Shown one piece after another: positions 43,771-52,985 of a stretch of 64,000 bases of DNA (position 1 is the first letter of the stretch; each line of letters opens with the position of its first letter). The notes under the pieces were generated by a model that searched no databases, was not told the origin of the DNA, and saw only the letters and a program-made list of their open reading frames with translations. The stretch spans positions 248,001-312,000 of the forward strand of contig NZ_JOMI01000001.1 of the NCBI RefSeq assembly GCF_000711235.1, in the 5' to 3' direction. Source of the stretch: Prevotella sp. 10(H). GTDB taxonomy: Bacteria; Bacteroidota; Bacteroidia; Bacteroidales; Dysgonomonadaceae. Position numbers and translations under genes: made by a program.

Positions 43771-44469
43771 ATGAAAAAAGTAATTTTCCTCTTAATATGT
43801 ATCTGCGTAATAGGCACTTTTATAGTGGCATGTAAAAAGAAAGAGAGCGCCTCGGAAAGAAACCAAAAACATATTAAACAAATTGAGGCTAATCCTGACA
43901 GCCTTGCAAGTGCAAATACACTTGCAGGTATGGCTACTACATTTGGCAAAGAAAAAACTACTGAATTATTTAACAAACTTACTCCCAGAGTCAGGAATTC
44001 TGATGATGGCAAAGTTGTGGAACAATATTTACTATTAAACAAAGATTTAAAAATAGGAGATAAATTTGTCGATTTTGAGATGATGGATTCGAATGGACAG
44101 CAAAGAAAGCTTTCAGAATTACAAGGGAAAATAGTATTACTTGAATTTTGGGCTTCTTGGTGTGGACCTTGTTTAAAGGATATACCTTCCCTTAAAAATA
44201 CGTATGAAAAATATCATAAATATGGATTTGAGATATTTGCCGTATCATTCGATATTAAGAAAGAAGATTGGTTGAGAGCTATAGAACAAAATAATTTAAA
44301 TTGGACTCATGTAACCGAATTAAAAAGTTCCGGTAATACAGCCGGATTTATATATGGTGTGTCCGGTATTCCGGATAACTTCCTGATTGATGAAAATGGA
44401 ATTATCCAGGGAAGGGACTTAAAAAGTGAGGGACTGGATAAAGCATTAAAAAAAATGATTAAGAAGTAA
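43771..44469 (+). CDS. TlpA-like thioredoxin-fold lipoprotein
   Basis: 232 residues. Lipobox near residue 21 (TFIVACKKKE). Residues about 95-232 are a TlpA/ResA-type thioredoxin domain: 'DFEMMDSNGQQRKLSELQGK', 'VLLEFWASWCGPCLKDIPSL' with the redox WCGPC motif, 'FEIFAVSFDIKKEDWLRAIE' and 'SGIPDNFLIDENGIIQGRDL' with the cis-Pro. It is predicted to be a periplasmic thiol-disulfide reductase on a membrane anchor. It precedes a TPR gene by 24 bases. Confidence 0.92.
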   Translation: MKKVIFLLICICVIGTFIVACKKKESASERNQKHIKQIEANPDSLASANTLAGMATTFGKEKTTELFNKLTPRVRNSDDGKVVEQYLLLNKDLKIGDKFVDFEMMDSNGQQRKLSELQGKIVLLEFWASWCGPCLKDIPSLKNTYEKYHKYGFEIFAVSFDIKKEDWLRAIEQNNLNWTHVTELKSSGNTAGFIYGVSGIPDNFLIDENGIIQGRDLKSEGLDKALKKMIKK

Positions 44470-44493
44470 ACAATTAAGATACAATAATAAATT

Positions 44494-45375
44494 ATGAAAC
44501 AACTTACTCTCATCCTTCTCCTAATTTATTCTATTTCATCCTATTCACAGGAAAATAAAGTCCGCGCCGAATCATTGTCAGCCATGGCAATAGGCAAGGA
44601 AGAGGAAGGCGGAAGCATGGAAGAAATAGCGGCGATAATGGAAGAGGCCGTAAAAGCAGCGCCCTCACATGCCGACCTTTACACCATATGGGGATTTCTC
44701 GCAATGAGGCGCGCCGAAAAAAAATCAGACACGGCATTATACGAACTCAGCTTCGAAAAGTTTGCCAAAGCAACGGAGATGAAACCCGATTCGCCCGAAA
44801 TATACGGGCTATGGGCGGGTGCGCTGATATTCTATGCCAACCTGAAAAAAGACGACAGCATATACCAGCAGTCTTTCGACAAGCTGCAAAAGGCAATCGA
44901 TGCCGATCCGCAATTTATACAGGCTTATCTGGTATGGGCACAAACATTACTGAAACAGGCCATGGATAAAAACGATTCGACATTATACAAAGAATCCATA
45001 GCCAAATACAATAAAGTGCTTGAGTTGGATTCTAACTCAATCGATGCCCTTCACGGCAGGGGATTTGCCTGCCTCAGCCTAGGCAAGATAGAAAAAGATT
45101 TCAGTAGGTACGGGAAAGATCTTGTGGCATCTTACACAAAGGCCGAGCAGCAGGGCAGCCAGTCTGCAGCCTACAATCTGGCCTGTTACTATTCCCTTAC
45201 CAAAGAAAAGGATAAGGCTCTGAAATGGCTCGAAAAGAGCATTATCAACCCATATGAAATAAAAATGGGTGTATTGGATAAGAAACGCATCGAGGATGAC
45301 GACGATTTCGATAACATCCGCCGCGACAAGAAATATAAAGAAATACTGACAGCCTACTTCAGCAAAAAGAAGTAA
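44494..45375 (+). CDS. Secreted TPR-repeat protein
   Basis: 293 residues; signal peptide ending near SSYSQ. Five or so tetratricopeptide-like units of about 40 residues with the recurrent KxD(S/T)xLYxxSxxKxxKAxExxP pattern: 'DTALYELSFEKFAKATEMKP', 'DSIYQQSFDKLQKAIDADPQ', 'DSTLYKESIAKYNKVLELDS'. The C-terminal part has 'AYNLACYYSLTKEKDKALKW', a PCYCx-like TPR ending. It is a periplasmic scaffold, probably in an operon with the TlpA lipoprotein. Confidence 0.85.
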   Translation: MKQLTLILLLIYSISSYSQENKVRAESLSAMAIGKEEEGGSMEEIAAIMEEAVKAAPSHADLYTIWGFLAMRRAEKKSDTALYELSFEKFAKATEMKPDSPEIYGLWAGALIFYANLKKDDSIYQQSFDKLQKAIDADPQFIQAYLVWAQTLLKQAMDKNDSTLYKESIAKYNKVLELDSNSIDALHGRGFACLSLGKIEKDFSRYGKDLVASYTKAEQQGSQSAAYNLACYYSLTKEKDKALKWLEKSIINPYEIKMGVLDKKRIEDDDDFDNIRRDKKYKEILTAYFSKKK

Positions 45376-45403
45376 ACTGCCAGTATCACATTTTCTTTTA
45401 TAA

Positions 45404-46495
45404 TTATAGTTTCACAGCTTTGCCTGTGCGGTTGCTTTCGATAGCAGCATTGAGTATTTCAACTACGATCAGGTTGTTTTCGAGCGATGATAAATCCGTC
45501 GGCTTCACCTCTATCTCGCCTCTTACTGCGGCCTTAAGGTAATAGAACGAATCGTTGTAAGGCGCTTTCAGCGCTTCTGCTTTCATCTTCTCTTCTTTCT
45601 TATCCCTGTAAATGCGCATATCGGTTCCGTTATCCTGATAGATATAACCCTTTTCGCCGTATATATGCATATCCTTACGGTTCATAGGCCAGTTCCACGA
45701 TGCCATAATGAGCACGGTAGTATTCGGATATTCGAGCATAATAGTTGCATCATCGTCCACCTTAGGATATACTTGCGGCTTTTGTTGCTTCAGTGTAGCC
45801 GATACTTTCAGAGGTTTTTGCCCGTTCATCAGCCATGTGGAAAGATTAGCGCCATAGCAGCCGAAATCGATGACCGCACCTCCCCCGTTCAATACAGGAT
45901 CGGTAAGCCAGCGCAGGAATTCAGGGCCGCAACCTATCTCTTTCGGCCCCTGATGCCCGTCGTATACATTTATGCGCGATATGCGGCCTACGGCATTTTC
46001 GTTTTTCACAAGGTCATATGCCTTGTGATTGGATGCATACCATGTGGTTTCGTAATTTGTCAATACCATTATTTTGTGCTTTCGGGCAAGCTCTGCAATG
46101 CGGTTTGCCTGTTTCACGGTAGTGGCAAGCGGTTTCTCAACCATTACATGCACTCCGCGCGGGGCACAGGCTTCTACTACGCCCAGATGGTCATAGATGC
46201 TTCCGTATGCAATAACGGCTTCAGGCTTGGTCTTGTCCAGCATCTCGCCCGTATCCTTGAAGAAGAGGCTTTTATCTACTTTGGCAAGCAGTCTTTTGTT
46301 GTTCCACAGTGAAGTATCCGGTTCGGATATTCCAACTATCACGAAGTCACCCCTGTCGAGGCGCGAGATTACTTCCCACAGATGCCCGTGCGAAAGTCCG
46401 GCAACTGCCAGTCGCAGCGGCTTAGTATTTTGTGCAAAGGAAAGGGATGCAACGGATGCAAGAATGATTACGAGAGCAAATTTTATTGATTTCAT
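45404..46495 (-). CDS. Exported Gfo/Idh/MocA family oxidoreductase
   Basis: 363 residues. It begins with a signal peptide (ending SLSFAQ), then the Rossmann fold 'LRLAVAGLSHGHLWEVISRL', 'GISEPDTSLWNNKRLL', and 'HVMVEKPLATTVKQANRIAE' (EKP, conserved near the nicotinamide site). The C-terminal alpha/beta domain follows. Such exported members in Bacteroidetes act on sugars or sugar derivatives with tightly bound NAD(P); the exact substrate cannot be read. A -7 element, TAACTTTG, is on the minus strand at 46541-46548. Confidence 0.88.
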   Translation of the reverse strand: MKSIKFALVIILASVASLSFAQNTKPLRLAVAGLSHGHLWEVISRLDRGDFVIVGISEPDTSLWNNKRLLAKVDKSLFFKDTGEMLDKTKPEAVIAYGSIYDHLGVVEACAPRGVHVMVEKPLATTVKQANRIAELARKHKIMVLTNYETTWYASNHKAYDLVKNENAVGRISRINVYDGHQGPKEIGCGPEFLRWLTDPVLNGGGAVIDFGCYGANLSTWLMNGQKPLKVSATLKQQKPQVYPKVDDDATIMLEYPNTTVLIMASWNWPMNRKDMHIYGEKGYIYQDNGTDMRIYRDKKEEKMKAEALKAPYNDSFYYLKAAVRGEIEVKPTDLSSLENNLIVVEILNAAIESNRTGKAVKL

Positions 46496-46582
46496 GGTAT
46501 GATGTTTTTTGATGATGATTTACTTTTGATAAATGCACATCAAAGTTAAAGTATTATAAGGAAAAATGTTACTGTTTTTCTT

Positions 46583-46963
46583 TTAACTTTTCAGAAATTC
46601 TTTTGCTTCTTCAATACTAAAAAAAGCTTTCACCTCAAAATATTTTTTTAGTTCAACAGATTGCCCTTCAAGCTCCTCCTTTAAGTTATTGTTCTCACCT
46701 ATAATAAAGATGATATATTTACATCCCGTTGTTGCCGCAAGAGGAATAAATTCATTAAAAACCCAAAGTGTATCGGCTTCTTCATTTTCAAAGCCATGAC
46801 GGGTATCTGCCATATAATGACAATCTTTATTTGCTCTCATCACTTCTATTGCATACAGAAGCGGTTGACGATAATCATTGCCTTTGCAAAAATTTTTCCA
46901 TTCTACAAAAACAACATTCGAATCGGATAAGTAAGAAACATCACAAAATTCTGAGCTGTACAT
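46583..46963 (-). CDS. STAS/SpoIIAA-like small protein
   Basis: 126 residues, cytoplasmic. The layout 'VVFVEWKNFCKGNDYRQPLL', 'KDCHYMADTRHGFENEEADT', 'LWVFNEFIPLAATTGCKYII' fits the small SpoIIAA/STAS-like proteins of Bacteroidetes. The function is unknown. A short spacer separates it from the lipoprotein gene at 46999. Confidence 0.65.
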   Translation of the reverse strand: MYSSEFCDVSYLSDSNVVFVEWKNFCKGNDYRQPLLYAIEVMRANKDCHYMADTRHGFENEEADTLWVFNEFIPLAATTGCKYIIFIIGENNNLKEELEGQSVELKKYFEVKAFFSIEEAKEFLKS

Positions 46964-46998
46964 AAAAGTCTATTTTTAATTGCCGAGATCGTTTTCCC

Positions 46999-47454
46999 TT
47001 AATCCAAAAAGGCCATATTATCTCCGGAAAGAAGTTTTTTGTGCCGTTTCTGCCAGTCTTCGAGTGGATATACTTTACCCGACTGCTGATGAAAGGCCGA
47101 TATATTATAAGTCTTTCTATCGATGTGGAAAACATAAGATGTTTCAAACTTTTCTTCACCATTGAACCCTACATTAACGATATAGATAGAATCGCTGTCT
47201 TCAGGAAGCATGTATGCTGCTGCCCCATGTTTTCCTCCGGTTTTCTTCTCTATCTGCTTAGAAAACTCTTTCATCTCGGGCAGGTCGAGTATGACGTCCA
47301 AAAGTGAATCTTCGAGGTGGGTAGACAATGTATCGCTCTTAGGAAGTTTCGTAAAATCGTAAACAATAGCTTTGTTTACATCGTTTTTATCTTTTTTACA
47401 GGAAAATGTTACCAGAAGTAATCCGACGGATAGGAAAAATAAAATGCTCTTCAT
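46999..47454 (-). CDS. Small lipoprotein of unknown function
   Basis: 151 residues; lipobox near residue 19 (LLLVTFSCKKDK). The mature part contains 'HLEDSLLDVILDLPEMKEFS', 'GAAAYMLPEDSDSIYIVNVG', 'FETSYVFHIDRKTYNISAFH'. The pattern suggests a small periplasmic alpha/beta domain. No family was recognised. Confidence 0.7.
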   Translation of the reverse strand: MKSILFFLSVGLLLVTFSCKKDKNDVNKAIVYDFTKLPKSDTLSTHLEDSLLDVILDLPEMKEFSKQIEKKTGGKHGAAAYMLPEDSDSIYIVNVGFNGEEKFETSYVFHIDRKTYNISAFHQQSGKVYPLEDWQKRHKKLLSGDNMAFLD

Positions 47455-47642
47455 AATTCTTTTTGATTATTTGTAATATCTGATTTCTGTCGACAGGCAT
47501 TATCAGATCAATAGGTTAAGGAATAAAATATGATTTTATAAATAGCAAAAGGAGGCTGTTTTATATGTTTATGTTAATCTTCTTTATTATATTCCGGCGT
47601 CCTCCGCATACAAAAATAACTTATTATGACGGTATTTAAAAC

Positions 47643-47680
47643 AAAAACAGGCACAAATTAGCTTATTTGTACCTGTTTTT
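47643..47680. terminator. Terminator downstream of the LemA/TPM pair
   Basis: AAAAACAGG-C-ACAAAT (47643-47658) / ATTTGT-A-CCTGTTTTT (47665-47680), a 15-pair stem with one mismatch, A/T flanked and bidirectional. It lies just past the stop of the gene at 47703 on the minus strand. Confidence 0.8.
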
Positions 47681-47702
47681 ATGTCTTATATGCGAAAAAT
47701 AA

Positions 47703-48470
47703 TCAGAAACTGCGTCCTGCTCCGCCACCGCCAAAGCTTCCGCCTCCACCTCCGCCGAAGCCGCCTCCGCTACTCCAGCCACCACCGGAACGACCGCCGC
47801 CCCAGCCGCCGAAGCCACCAAAACCGCCTCCGCGCGAGCGTCCGCCGGATGAAGGACCGTTACGGCCGTTTTTGAATGAGATGTATAGGATTATGAGTAT
47901 GATAATAGCCAATATAATATTCGATATCAGCGAACCCGCCATATCTCCCCCGTCATCTTCATCCGCCTGGAATTCTCCGGCCAGATACTTGATTATTGCC
48001 ATTACTGCGCTCTTTGCTGCATTATAGTAATCTCCTGTCTGCAGGTAAGGCATCATATACTGGTCGATAATACGTCCTGTGCGTGCATCGGTAAGTATAT
48101 GCTCCACCCCGTAGCCTGTTGCTATAAATACCTGTCCGCGCTCGTTGCCTATACGCGGCTTTATAAGTATCAGCACGCCGTTATTCTTATCTTTCTGGCC
48201 TATGCCCCACTTTTCGCCTAGACGGGCGGCATAGTCAGATACGGCATAGCCCTGCAGGTCTTTTACGGTAACGACAAACACCTGTGTTGAAGTACTGTCG
48301 TTATATGCGCGTAGTATCTGTTCCAGTTCGTTGCTCTGTGAAGCATTGAAGGTCTGCGCAAAATCGTTTACCAGCCTCGGTGGCGACATAGGGGATGGCA
48401 GATCGTCCTGTGCCTGTAAGGAAAAACTTACAAGGAAACAGATAAATAATATAACGGCTACTCTTTTCAA
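47703..48470 (-). CDS. TPM-domain (YgcG-like) protein
   Basis: 255 residues; signal peptide ending near LQAQ. The TPM domain spans about 30-150 ('LVNDFAQTFNASQSNELEQI', 'STQVFVVTVKDLQGYAVSDY', 'DKNNGVLILIKPRIGNERGQ', 'RIIDQYMMPYLQTGDYYNAA'). A transmembrane helix lies at about 180-198, then a Gly/Ser-rich tail (GGGFGGFGGWGGGRSGGGW...). It is the usual partner of LemA; members are linked to envelope stress and photosystem repair elsewhere. It lies 29 bases after the LemA gene. Confidence 0.9.
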   Translation of the reverse strand: MKRVAVILFICFLVSFSLQAQDDLPSPMSPPRLVNDFAQTFNASQSNELEQILRAYNDSTSTQVFVVTVKDLQGYAVSDYAARLGEKWGIGQKDKNNGVLILIKPRIGNERGQVFIATGYGVEHILTDARTGRIIDQYMMPYLQTGDYYNAAKSAVMAIIKYLAGEFQADEDDGGDMAGSLISNIILAIIILIILYISFKNGRNGPSSGGRSRGGGFGGFGGWGGGRSGGGWSSGGGFGGGGGGSFGGGGAGRSF

Positions 48471-48499
48471 GAGATGAATTATTAATTCTTAATTATTCA

Positions 48500-49096
48500 T
48501 TAGAACTCAACTTTCGGCGCACTCTGAGCCGCTGCATCAGCTTCGAAATATCCTTTCTTCTCGAATCCGAACATACCCGCAAAAATATTCTTAGGGAACA
48601 TGCGGATGTATGAATTATATTCCCTTACACGCTCGTTAAACTTGTTACGCTCGGTAGATATACGGTTTTCTGTTCCCGTAAGCTCATCCTGCAAAGCTAG
48701 GAAATTCGTATTGGCTTTCAGGTCGGGATAGTTTTCCTGCACCATCAGCAAACGCCCGAGCGCTGCGCCCAGTTGTCCCTGAGCCTGTTGGTATTTCTGA
48801 ATATTTTCTTCTGTAAGTTGGTCGGCCGAAACATTCATCTGGGTAGCCTTTGCACGAGCTTCTACTACTGCCTGCAGTGTTTCCTGTTCGTGTGTGGCAT
48901 ACCCTTTCACTGTAGCCACAAGGTTCGGTACAAGGTCTGCACGACGCTGATAAGCATTCTGAACCTGCGCCCATTGCGAGGTCACCCCTTCTTCTTTTCC
49001 TACCATATTGTTCTGCAGCGACTTGCCATACATAAATAATATAAGTCCGAGAACTACAATTACGATAACGGCGATAATACCTTTCGATAATTTCAT
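48500..49096 (-). CDS. lemA: LemA family protein
   Basis: 198 residues. N-terminal membrane helix (about 5-24, IIAVIVIVVLGLILFMYG), then a coiled helical domain: 'KEEGVTSQWAQVQNAYQRRA', 'DLVPNLVATVKGYATHEQET', 'LMVQENYPDLKANTNFLALQ', 'DELTGTENRISTERNKFNER'. These are the canonical LemA motifs. It is an inner-membrane protein of uncertain biochemical role, conserved next to TPM-domain genes as here. Confidence 0.95.
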   Translation of the reverse strand: MKLSKGIIAVIVIVVLGLILFMYGKSLQNNMVGKEEGVTSQWAQVQNAYQRRADLVPNLVATVKGYATHEQETLQAVVEARAKATQMNVSADQLTEENIQKYQQAQGQLGAALGRLLMVQENYPDLKANTNFLALQDELTGTENRISTERNKFNERVREYNSYIRMFPKNIFAGMFGFEKKGYFEADAAAQSAPKVEF

Positions 49097-49250
49097 CTTT
49101 CTATCTTTTTTAGTTAAGTATCAATATATTTTATGAGTAAAACAACGATAGTTTATGTTTTGTTGCGACAAAGCAATACAAACCGTAAAAGTATTAAAAT
49201 ATGTTCGTATTGTTTTTATAACGAAGCAGGAAAACGCGCGTGTATAAAAA

Positions 49251-49275
49251 GAAAAAGACTATCTTACAGATAGTC
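49251..49275 (-). terminator. Terminator of the small membrane gene at 49317
   Basis: On the minus strand GACTATC, 5-base loop, GATAGTC, then TTTTTCTTTTT. It is 42 bases past the stop of the small gene and well upstream of LemA. Confidence 0.75.
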
Positions 49276-49316
49276 AGCAAAATGAAAAGATGCGATAATA
49301 ACCGCAATGAGCCGCT

Positions 49317-49526
49317 CTAGTTTGCAGTTGGCAACGGAAGTGTGATACTGCCTACTACCAATACAGATATAGTCAGTAAAGCAATGAGGGAAAGGATAAT
49401 ACCTTTTCTGAAATATACATCGAGGTTATTCAGTCCCCTGCGCTTCGAACTCATGTGCCCTACTACCGACACCGACAGCGCCAGTATAACGAGAATAAGC
49501 GGAATAGAAAAAAACAGGGCTTCCAT
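49317..49526 (-). CDS. Small two-helix membrane protein
   Basis: 69 residues with hydrophobic helices at about 2-22 (ALFFSIPLILVILALSVSVV) and 42-62 (GIILSLIALLTISVLVVGSI), separated by a basic loop (SSKRRGLNN). The separate terminator 42 bases downstream supports it being a real transcription unit. The family is unknown. Confidence 0.55.
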   Translation of the reverse strand: MEALFFSIPLILVILALSVSVVGHMSSKRRGLNNLDVYFRKGIILSLIALLTISVLVVGSITLPLPTAN

Positions 49527-49691
49527 TGTTAGTACGTTTTTATTTACAAATTTATGAAATTCGGTTTTATATAAAAAATGTTCTTAATTAAGAATTTGTT
49601 TAAACTTTTTTAAAAATACATTCTTTTTATTAGTTTTTACTATCATCGGGCATGTATATGTGAAAATTCATGATTTTTAAGCATTTATTAG

Positions 49692-49699
49692 TACATTTG
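49692..49699 (+). promoter_or_regulatory. Candidate -7 element for the lipoprotein gene at 49732
   Basis: TACATTTG (exact TAnnTTTG), 33 bases before the ATG. Confidence 0.55.
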
Positions 49700-49731
49700 T
49701 GTGACAACATTAACTCAAAAATCCATTGCTT

Positions 49732-50589
49732 ATGAAACAATGCCCCGTATATAATCAACATATTATCTGGCTTATTGTTCTCCTTTTATTAACGTTTAAC
49801 AGTTGCAAAAAAGAGGCCGGAAAAGGGAGTCCAAAAGCTGTATTGACAGATACCATAGCCGCAGTGATGCCCTTTACTATGACTATGTCGCCCGATACTT
49901 ATACACAGAACGATACGATAATTAAAGGGCTCATAACCAACAATACGGCCAGTGAATCCCATTTTGGTGCACAGTATACGTTAGAGGCTCTTAAAGACGG
50001 AAAATGGCAGGAAGTAATATATGACTCACAATACCCGATTGCGTTCAACAGTTTAGCATACATAGTGCCTCCGCTAGGTACCGCCACATGCGACACCTAC
50101 CTGCTGAAGGAATTCTACAACTTCGAATCCGGGAAATACAGGATAAAGAAAGATATAAGGCCTATACTAACAGCCGAATTTATTATCACCGACGGCGAAA
50201 CAGCAACATCAGACATACAGTTGCAACATTCCGACGGCGATTATGTGATGACTATCGAGCCCGAAATATGCAATATGTCCACCGATTCGGTCACGGTAAC
50301 CATTACCAATAATTCGCCGATGGAGATTACACCCTATAACCATTACTACATAGAAACCGTAGGCGAAATGGGTTGGGAACGCTACTATTATCCGTCGATG
50401 AGAGATCCTATTATGGCAGATAATCCTGTGGTTAAAGGTACTTCAATCACTTTCCGCATACCACTTATTGCGACCAGATTCCATAAATCACTGATTGTAC
50501 AGGGGTTTAAGCCGGGCAAGTACCGCGTATGCAAGTATGCTAAAATCGACGTCTCGGCAGAATTTACTATTACTGATGATATGAAATAG
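49732..50589 (+). CDS. Lipoprotein with two Ig-like domains
   Basis: 285 residues from ATG 49732 (a TTG two codons upstream is less likely). Lipobox near residue 25 (TFNSCKKEAG). Two repeats of a bacterial Ig-like fold: 'YTQNDTIIKGLITNNTASES', 'VIYDSQYPIAFNSLAYIVPP' in the first and 'MSTDSVTVTITNNSPMEITP', 'GKYRVCKYAKIDVSAEFTIT' in the second; each unit ends with GKYR...AEF.IT. It is probably surface or periplasmic with a binding role. Confidence 0.75.
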   Translation: MKQCPVYNQHIIWLIVLLLLTFNSCKKEAGKGSPKAVLTDTIAAVMPFTMTMSPDTYTQNDTIIKGLITNNTASESHFGAQYTLEALKDGKWQEVIYDSQYPIAFNSLAYIVPPLGTATCDTYLLKEFYNFESGKYRIKKDIRPILTAEFIITDGETATSDIQLQHSDGDYVMTIEPEICNMSTDSVTVTITNNSPMEITPYNHYYIETVGEMGWERYYYPSMRDPIMADNPVVKGTSITFRIPLIATRFHKSLIVQGFKPGKYRVCKYAKIDVSAEFTITDDMK

Positions 50590-50643
50590 CAATATGAACA
50601 AAGCCTGTATGTTAGAAGTTTATCATAAAATAAGTGGAACGAT

Positions 50644-51597
50644 ATGACCACTCAACTATACACAGCGGATATACTCGGCAACGGATTCGAACAGCGCACC
50701 CTCCCACTCAAAAACGATTACGAAGGGGAAACTGTGGCAACCCTCGTCCGCAGGCTGGCAGAAGACAAGGCGCAGAAAGCCGTATTCTATGTGCATGGCT
50801 TCAACGATTATTTCTTTCAGGCAGAAATGGCAGAGCAATTCAATGTTAACGGGTTTAACTTTTATGCTGTAGACCTGCGAAAATACGGGCGATCGCACTT
50901 GCCGAACCAGAAGCTGAACGACATCCGCAATCTGAAGGACTATTACGAAGAGATACTTCTCTCACTTAATATTATCCGTACGGAAGGTAATAATGAAATT
51001 GTACTTTTAGGACATTCTACAGGGGGACTTATACTCACCCTTTTTGCCAAAGACCATGCCGATAGTAATTTGTTCGATGCGCTTATACTCAACAGCCCCT
51101 TCTTCGACTTCAACCAGAGCAAGCTGGAGAAGTTTTTTATACCTATCGCCGCCTTTTTTGGGAGATTGATGCCAAATGTGACCATTGCAGGCGGATTTAG
51201 TGAAGAGTACGGAAAAAGCATCCATAAATCATACAGGGGCGAATGGAACTACGATCTGAAATGGAAACCAAATGTCGCCCCCAAGATAAACCTCGGGTGG
51301 CTGCGTGCCATTCATCTTGGACAAAAACAACTAAGAAAGGTATTTCATATTCCTAGACCCATACTGGTACTTCATTCCGCACATTCGGTGGATAATATGA
51401 AAGATGAAAAACAAGTATCGACACGAGACGCCATACTCAATGTAAAGGATATAGACCGCATAGCGCGCAATATAAATGGTAAAGTGCAGATTTCGACTAT
51501 AGACGGCGGATTGCACGATCTTATGCTATCGGGAAAAAGCGTCAGGAAAAATGTGTATGATACTATATTCGGCTGGCTGAAAAAGAAACGGTTATAG
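50644..51597 (+). CDS. Alpha/beta hydrolase (serine aminopeptidase-like)
   Basis: 317 residues, no signal peptide. 'KAVFYVHGFNDYFFQAEMAE' holds the oxyanion HG motif. 'EIVLLGHSTGGLILTLFAKD' contains the nucleophile Ser in GHSTG. 'STIDGGLHDLMLSGKSVRKN' supplies the His. This is the Hydrolase_4/monoacylglycerol-lipase-like subgroup. It probably hydrolyses an ester or acyl substrate in the cytoplasm. It lies 54 bases after the lipoprotein gene and ends 4 bases from the convergent M28 gene. Confidence 0.88.
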   Translation: MTTQLYTADILGNGFEQRTLPLKNDYEGETVATLVRRLAEDKAQKAVFYVHGFNDYFFQAEMAEQFNVNGFNFYAVDLRKYGRSHLPNQKLNDIRNLKDYYEEILLSLNIIRTEGNNEIVLLGHSTGGLILTLFAKDHADSNLFDALILNSPFFDFNQSKLEKFFIPIAAFFGRLMPNVTIAGGFSEEYGKSIHKSYRGEWNYDLKWKPNVAPKINLGWLRAIHLGQKQLRKVFHIPRPILVLHSAHSVDNMKDEKQVSTRDAILNVKDIDRIARNINGKVQISTIDGGLHDLMLSGKSVRKNVYDTIFGWLKKKRL

Positions 51598-51601
51598 AAG
51601 T

Positions 51602-52606
51602 TTATTTCTTACCTTTCTTCATTCTGCTTATCTTGGACGGGCGCACATTATCAATATTCATCAATGCAAAGTAAACGGCATCGATAACACCCGACATCTT
51701 TTGTATATCCAGTGTAGCCATTATATCGGTGGTCTGATGATAGTTTTTGTTGCGGTAGAAAGCCGTATTAGTCACCATAAGCGCGTCGAATCCCATTTTC
51801 CAGTAATTAAGGTGATCGGAGAAGTCAACGCCCTCTAACTTTGCAGGGGCTTTCAATCCTCTGGTATTAACTGTTTCAGAATCATCGAACCACGATGAAA
51901 AATTGTTCACAAACTCCCCCGAACCGCTCCGCCTGAGCAAAAGTATATAATTCCCCTTACTGCCATAAAAAAGTTTCATAGGCTTTACCGGATAGTCCTG
52001 CGATCCGCCTTCTTCACTGAAATAGCCTATCATCTCCAAAGCCACCATTCCATAAACAGGGATATTATTCTTTTTGAGGTTATGTGCGTGTATATAACTG
52101 CCCATTTGCGGCGTGCGGAAAAACGGAGGTTCTTCCAGTGTATAAGCGACCAGTTCCACGGGCCGGCTCAATTGCTTGCCGTGAAGCATACGCGCCAGCT
52201 CGAGGATGCCGACAACACCAGAAGCATTATCGTCTGCACCTTCTTGTTCGCCGCAAACATCATAATGTGCTCCGGCAACTATCAACGGCTTCTGAATTTC
52301 CGAGCCGAAGCGGCAGACCACATTCTTATACTCCACGCCTTCGACTTTGTATGTCTGAAAATAAGTGGTATCAGCATAGCGGCTGAAAACAGAATGAATA
52401 TAGTCGGCAACCTGATGCAATACAGGAAGATTTTCATAATTTCTGAAACCGTCCGTCTTGGTTATAGCGGTCAGATGCTTCTCAATTAACAAAGTATCCG
52501 ACTGTGAAAAGGAATTATTTACATTAATCATACAAACAGCTATAATAAAGCATTTTAAACTATTGCGAATATCAGCATTTTTATCTTTAAGATTCTTTAT
52601 TCTCAT
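51602..52606 (-). CDS. M28 family zinc peptidase
   Basis: 334 residues from Met at 52606 (an in-frame ATG at 52630 is also possible). There is a signal-like hydrophobic stretch ending near NNSFSQ. M28 metal ligands are visible: 'VAGAHYDVCGEQEGADDNAS' (HxD and DD), 'VAYTLEEPPFFRTPQ' (EE), and 'GVDFSDHLNYWKMG' (DH). It is probably a periplasmic aminopeptidase. 'AYTLEEPP' replaces the more common 'FxxEExG', which may alter specificity. Confidence 0.88.
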   Translation of the reverse strand: MRIKNLKDKNADIRNSLKCFIIAVCMINVNNSFSQSDTLLIEKHLTAITKTDGFRNYENLPVLHQVADYIHSVFSRYADTTYFQTYKVEGVEYKNVVCRFGSEIQKPLIVAGAHYDVCGEQEGADDNASGVVGILELARMLHGKQLSRPVELVAYTLEEPPFFRTPQMGSYIHAHNLKKNNIPVYGMVALEMIGYFSEEGGSQDYPVKPMKLFYGSKGNYILLLRRSGSGEFVNNFSSWFDDSETVNTRGLKAPAKLEGVDFSDHLNYWKMGFDALMVTNTAFYRNKNYHQTTDIMATLDIQKMSGVIDAVYFALMNIDNVRPSKISRMKKGKK

Positions 52607-52898
52607 ATATTTTGTGTATAAAATCCTCATCCCTATTATTTCTTTTTGAAATGGTAGTTATCTTGCTGCTGATTTTTTTAATATCCGTCGTGTTAATTAT
52701 TTGCTAAAGATCTGTACGAACAAATAATATAAAACCAAAAACACATTCAATTCGTATAGTTATAAAGCAAAGTAATACAATTTGTTATACAGCTTTTGAG
52801 AACTATTACTTTTATTGATGCAATATCCTCAATTTTGGATGCATAGATGTACAAATATATGATAAATATTGATATGTCCACTGTCCGAAAGAATTTCC

Positions 52899-52957
52899 CG
52901 CAAAAACTCAAAGACGCAGAGATATACTACAAACTTCCAGCGTCTTCACTTCTTGCG
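52899..52957. repeat. Imperfect hairpin of the CGCAAA-AAGACGC type
   Basis: CGCAA (52899-52903) and AAGACGC (52911-52917) pair with GCGTCTT (52940-52946) and TTGCG (52953-52957). Similar CGCAAAGACGC palindromes occur as dispersed intergenic repeats in many Bacteroidetes. Only this copy was noticed here. It lies in the 355-base gap 52631-52985, in which no gene is visible. Confidence 0.4.
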
Positions 52958-52985
52958 AGAAAATATATTATTGAATAAATACATC

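Noticed and set aside
47703-47900. GC-rich repetitive stretch as a mobile or structural repeat
   Set aside because: It is the Gly/Ser-rich tail of the TPM-domain protein coded by simple codon repeats.
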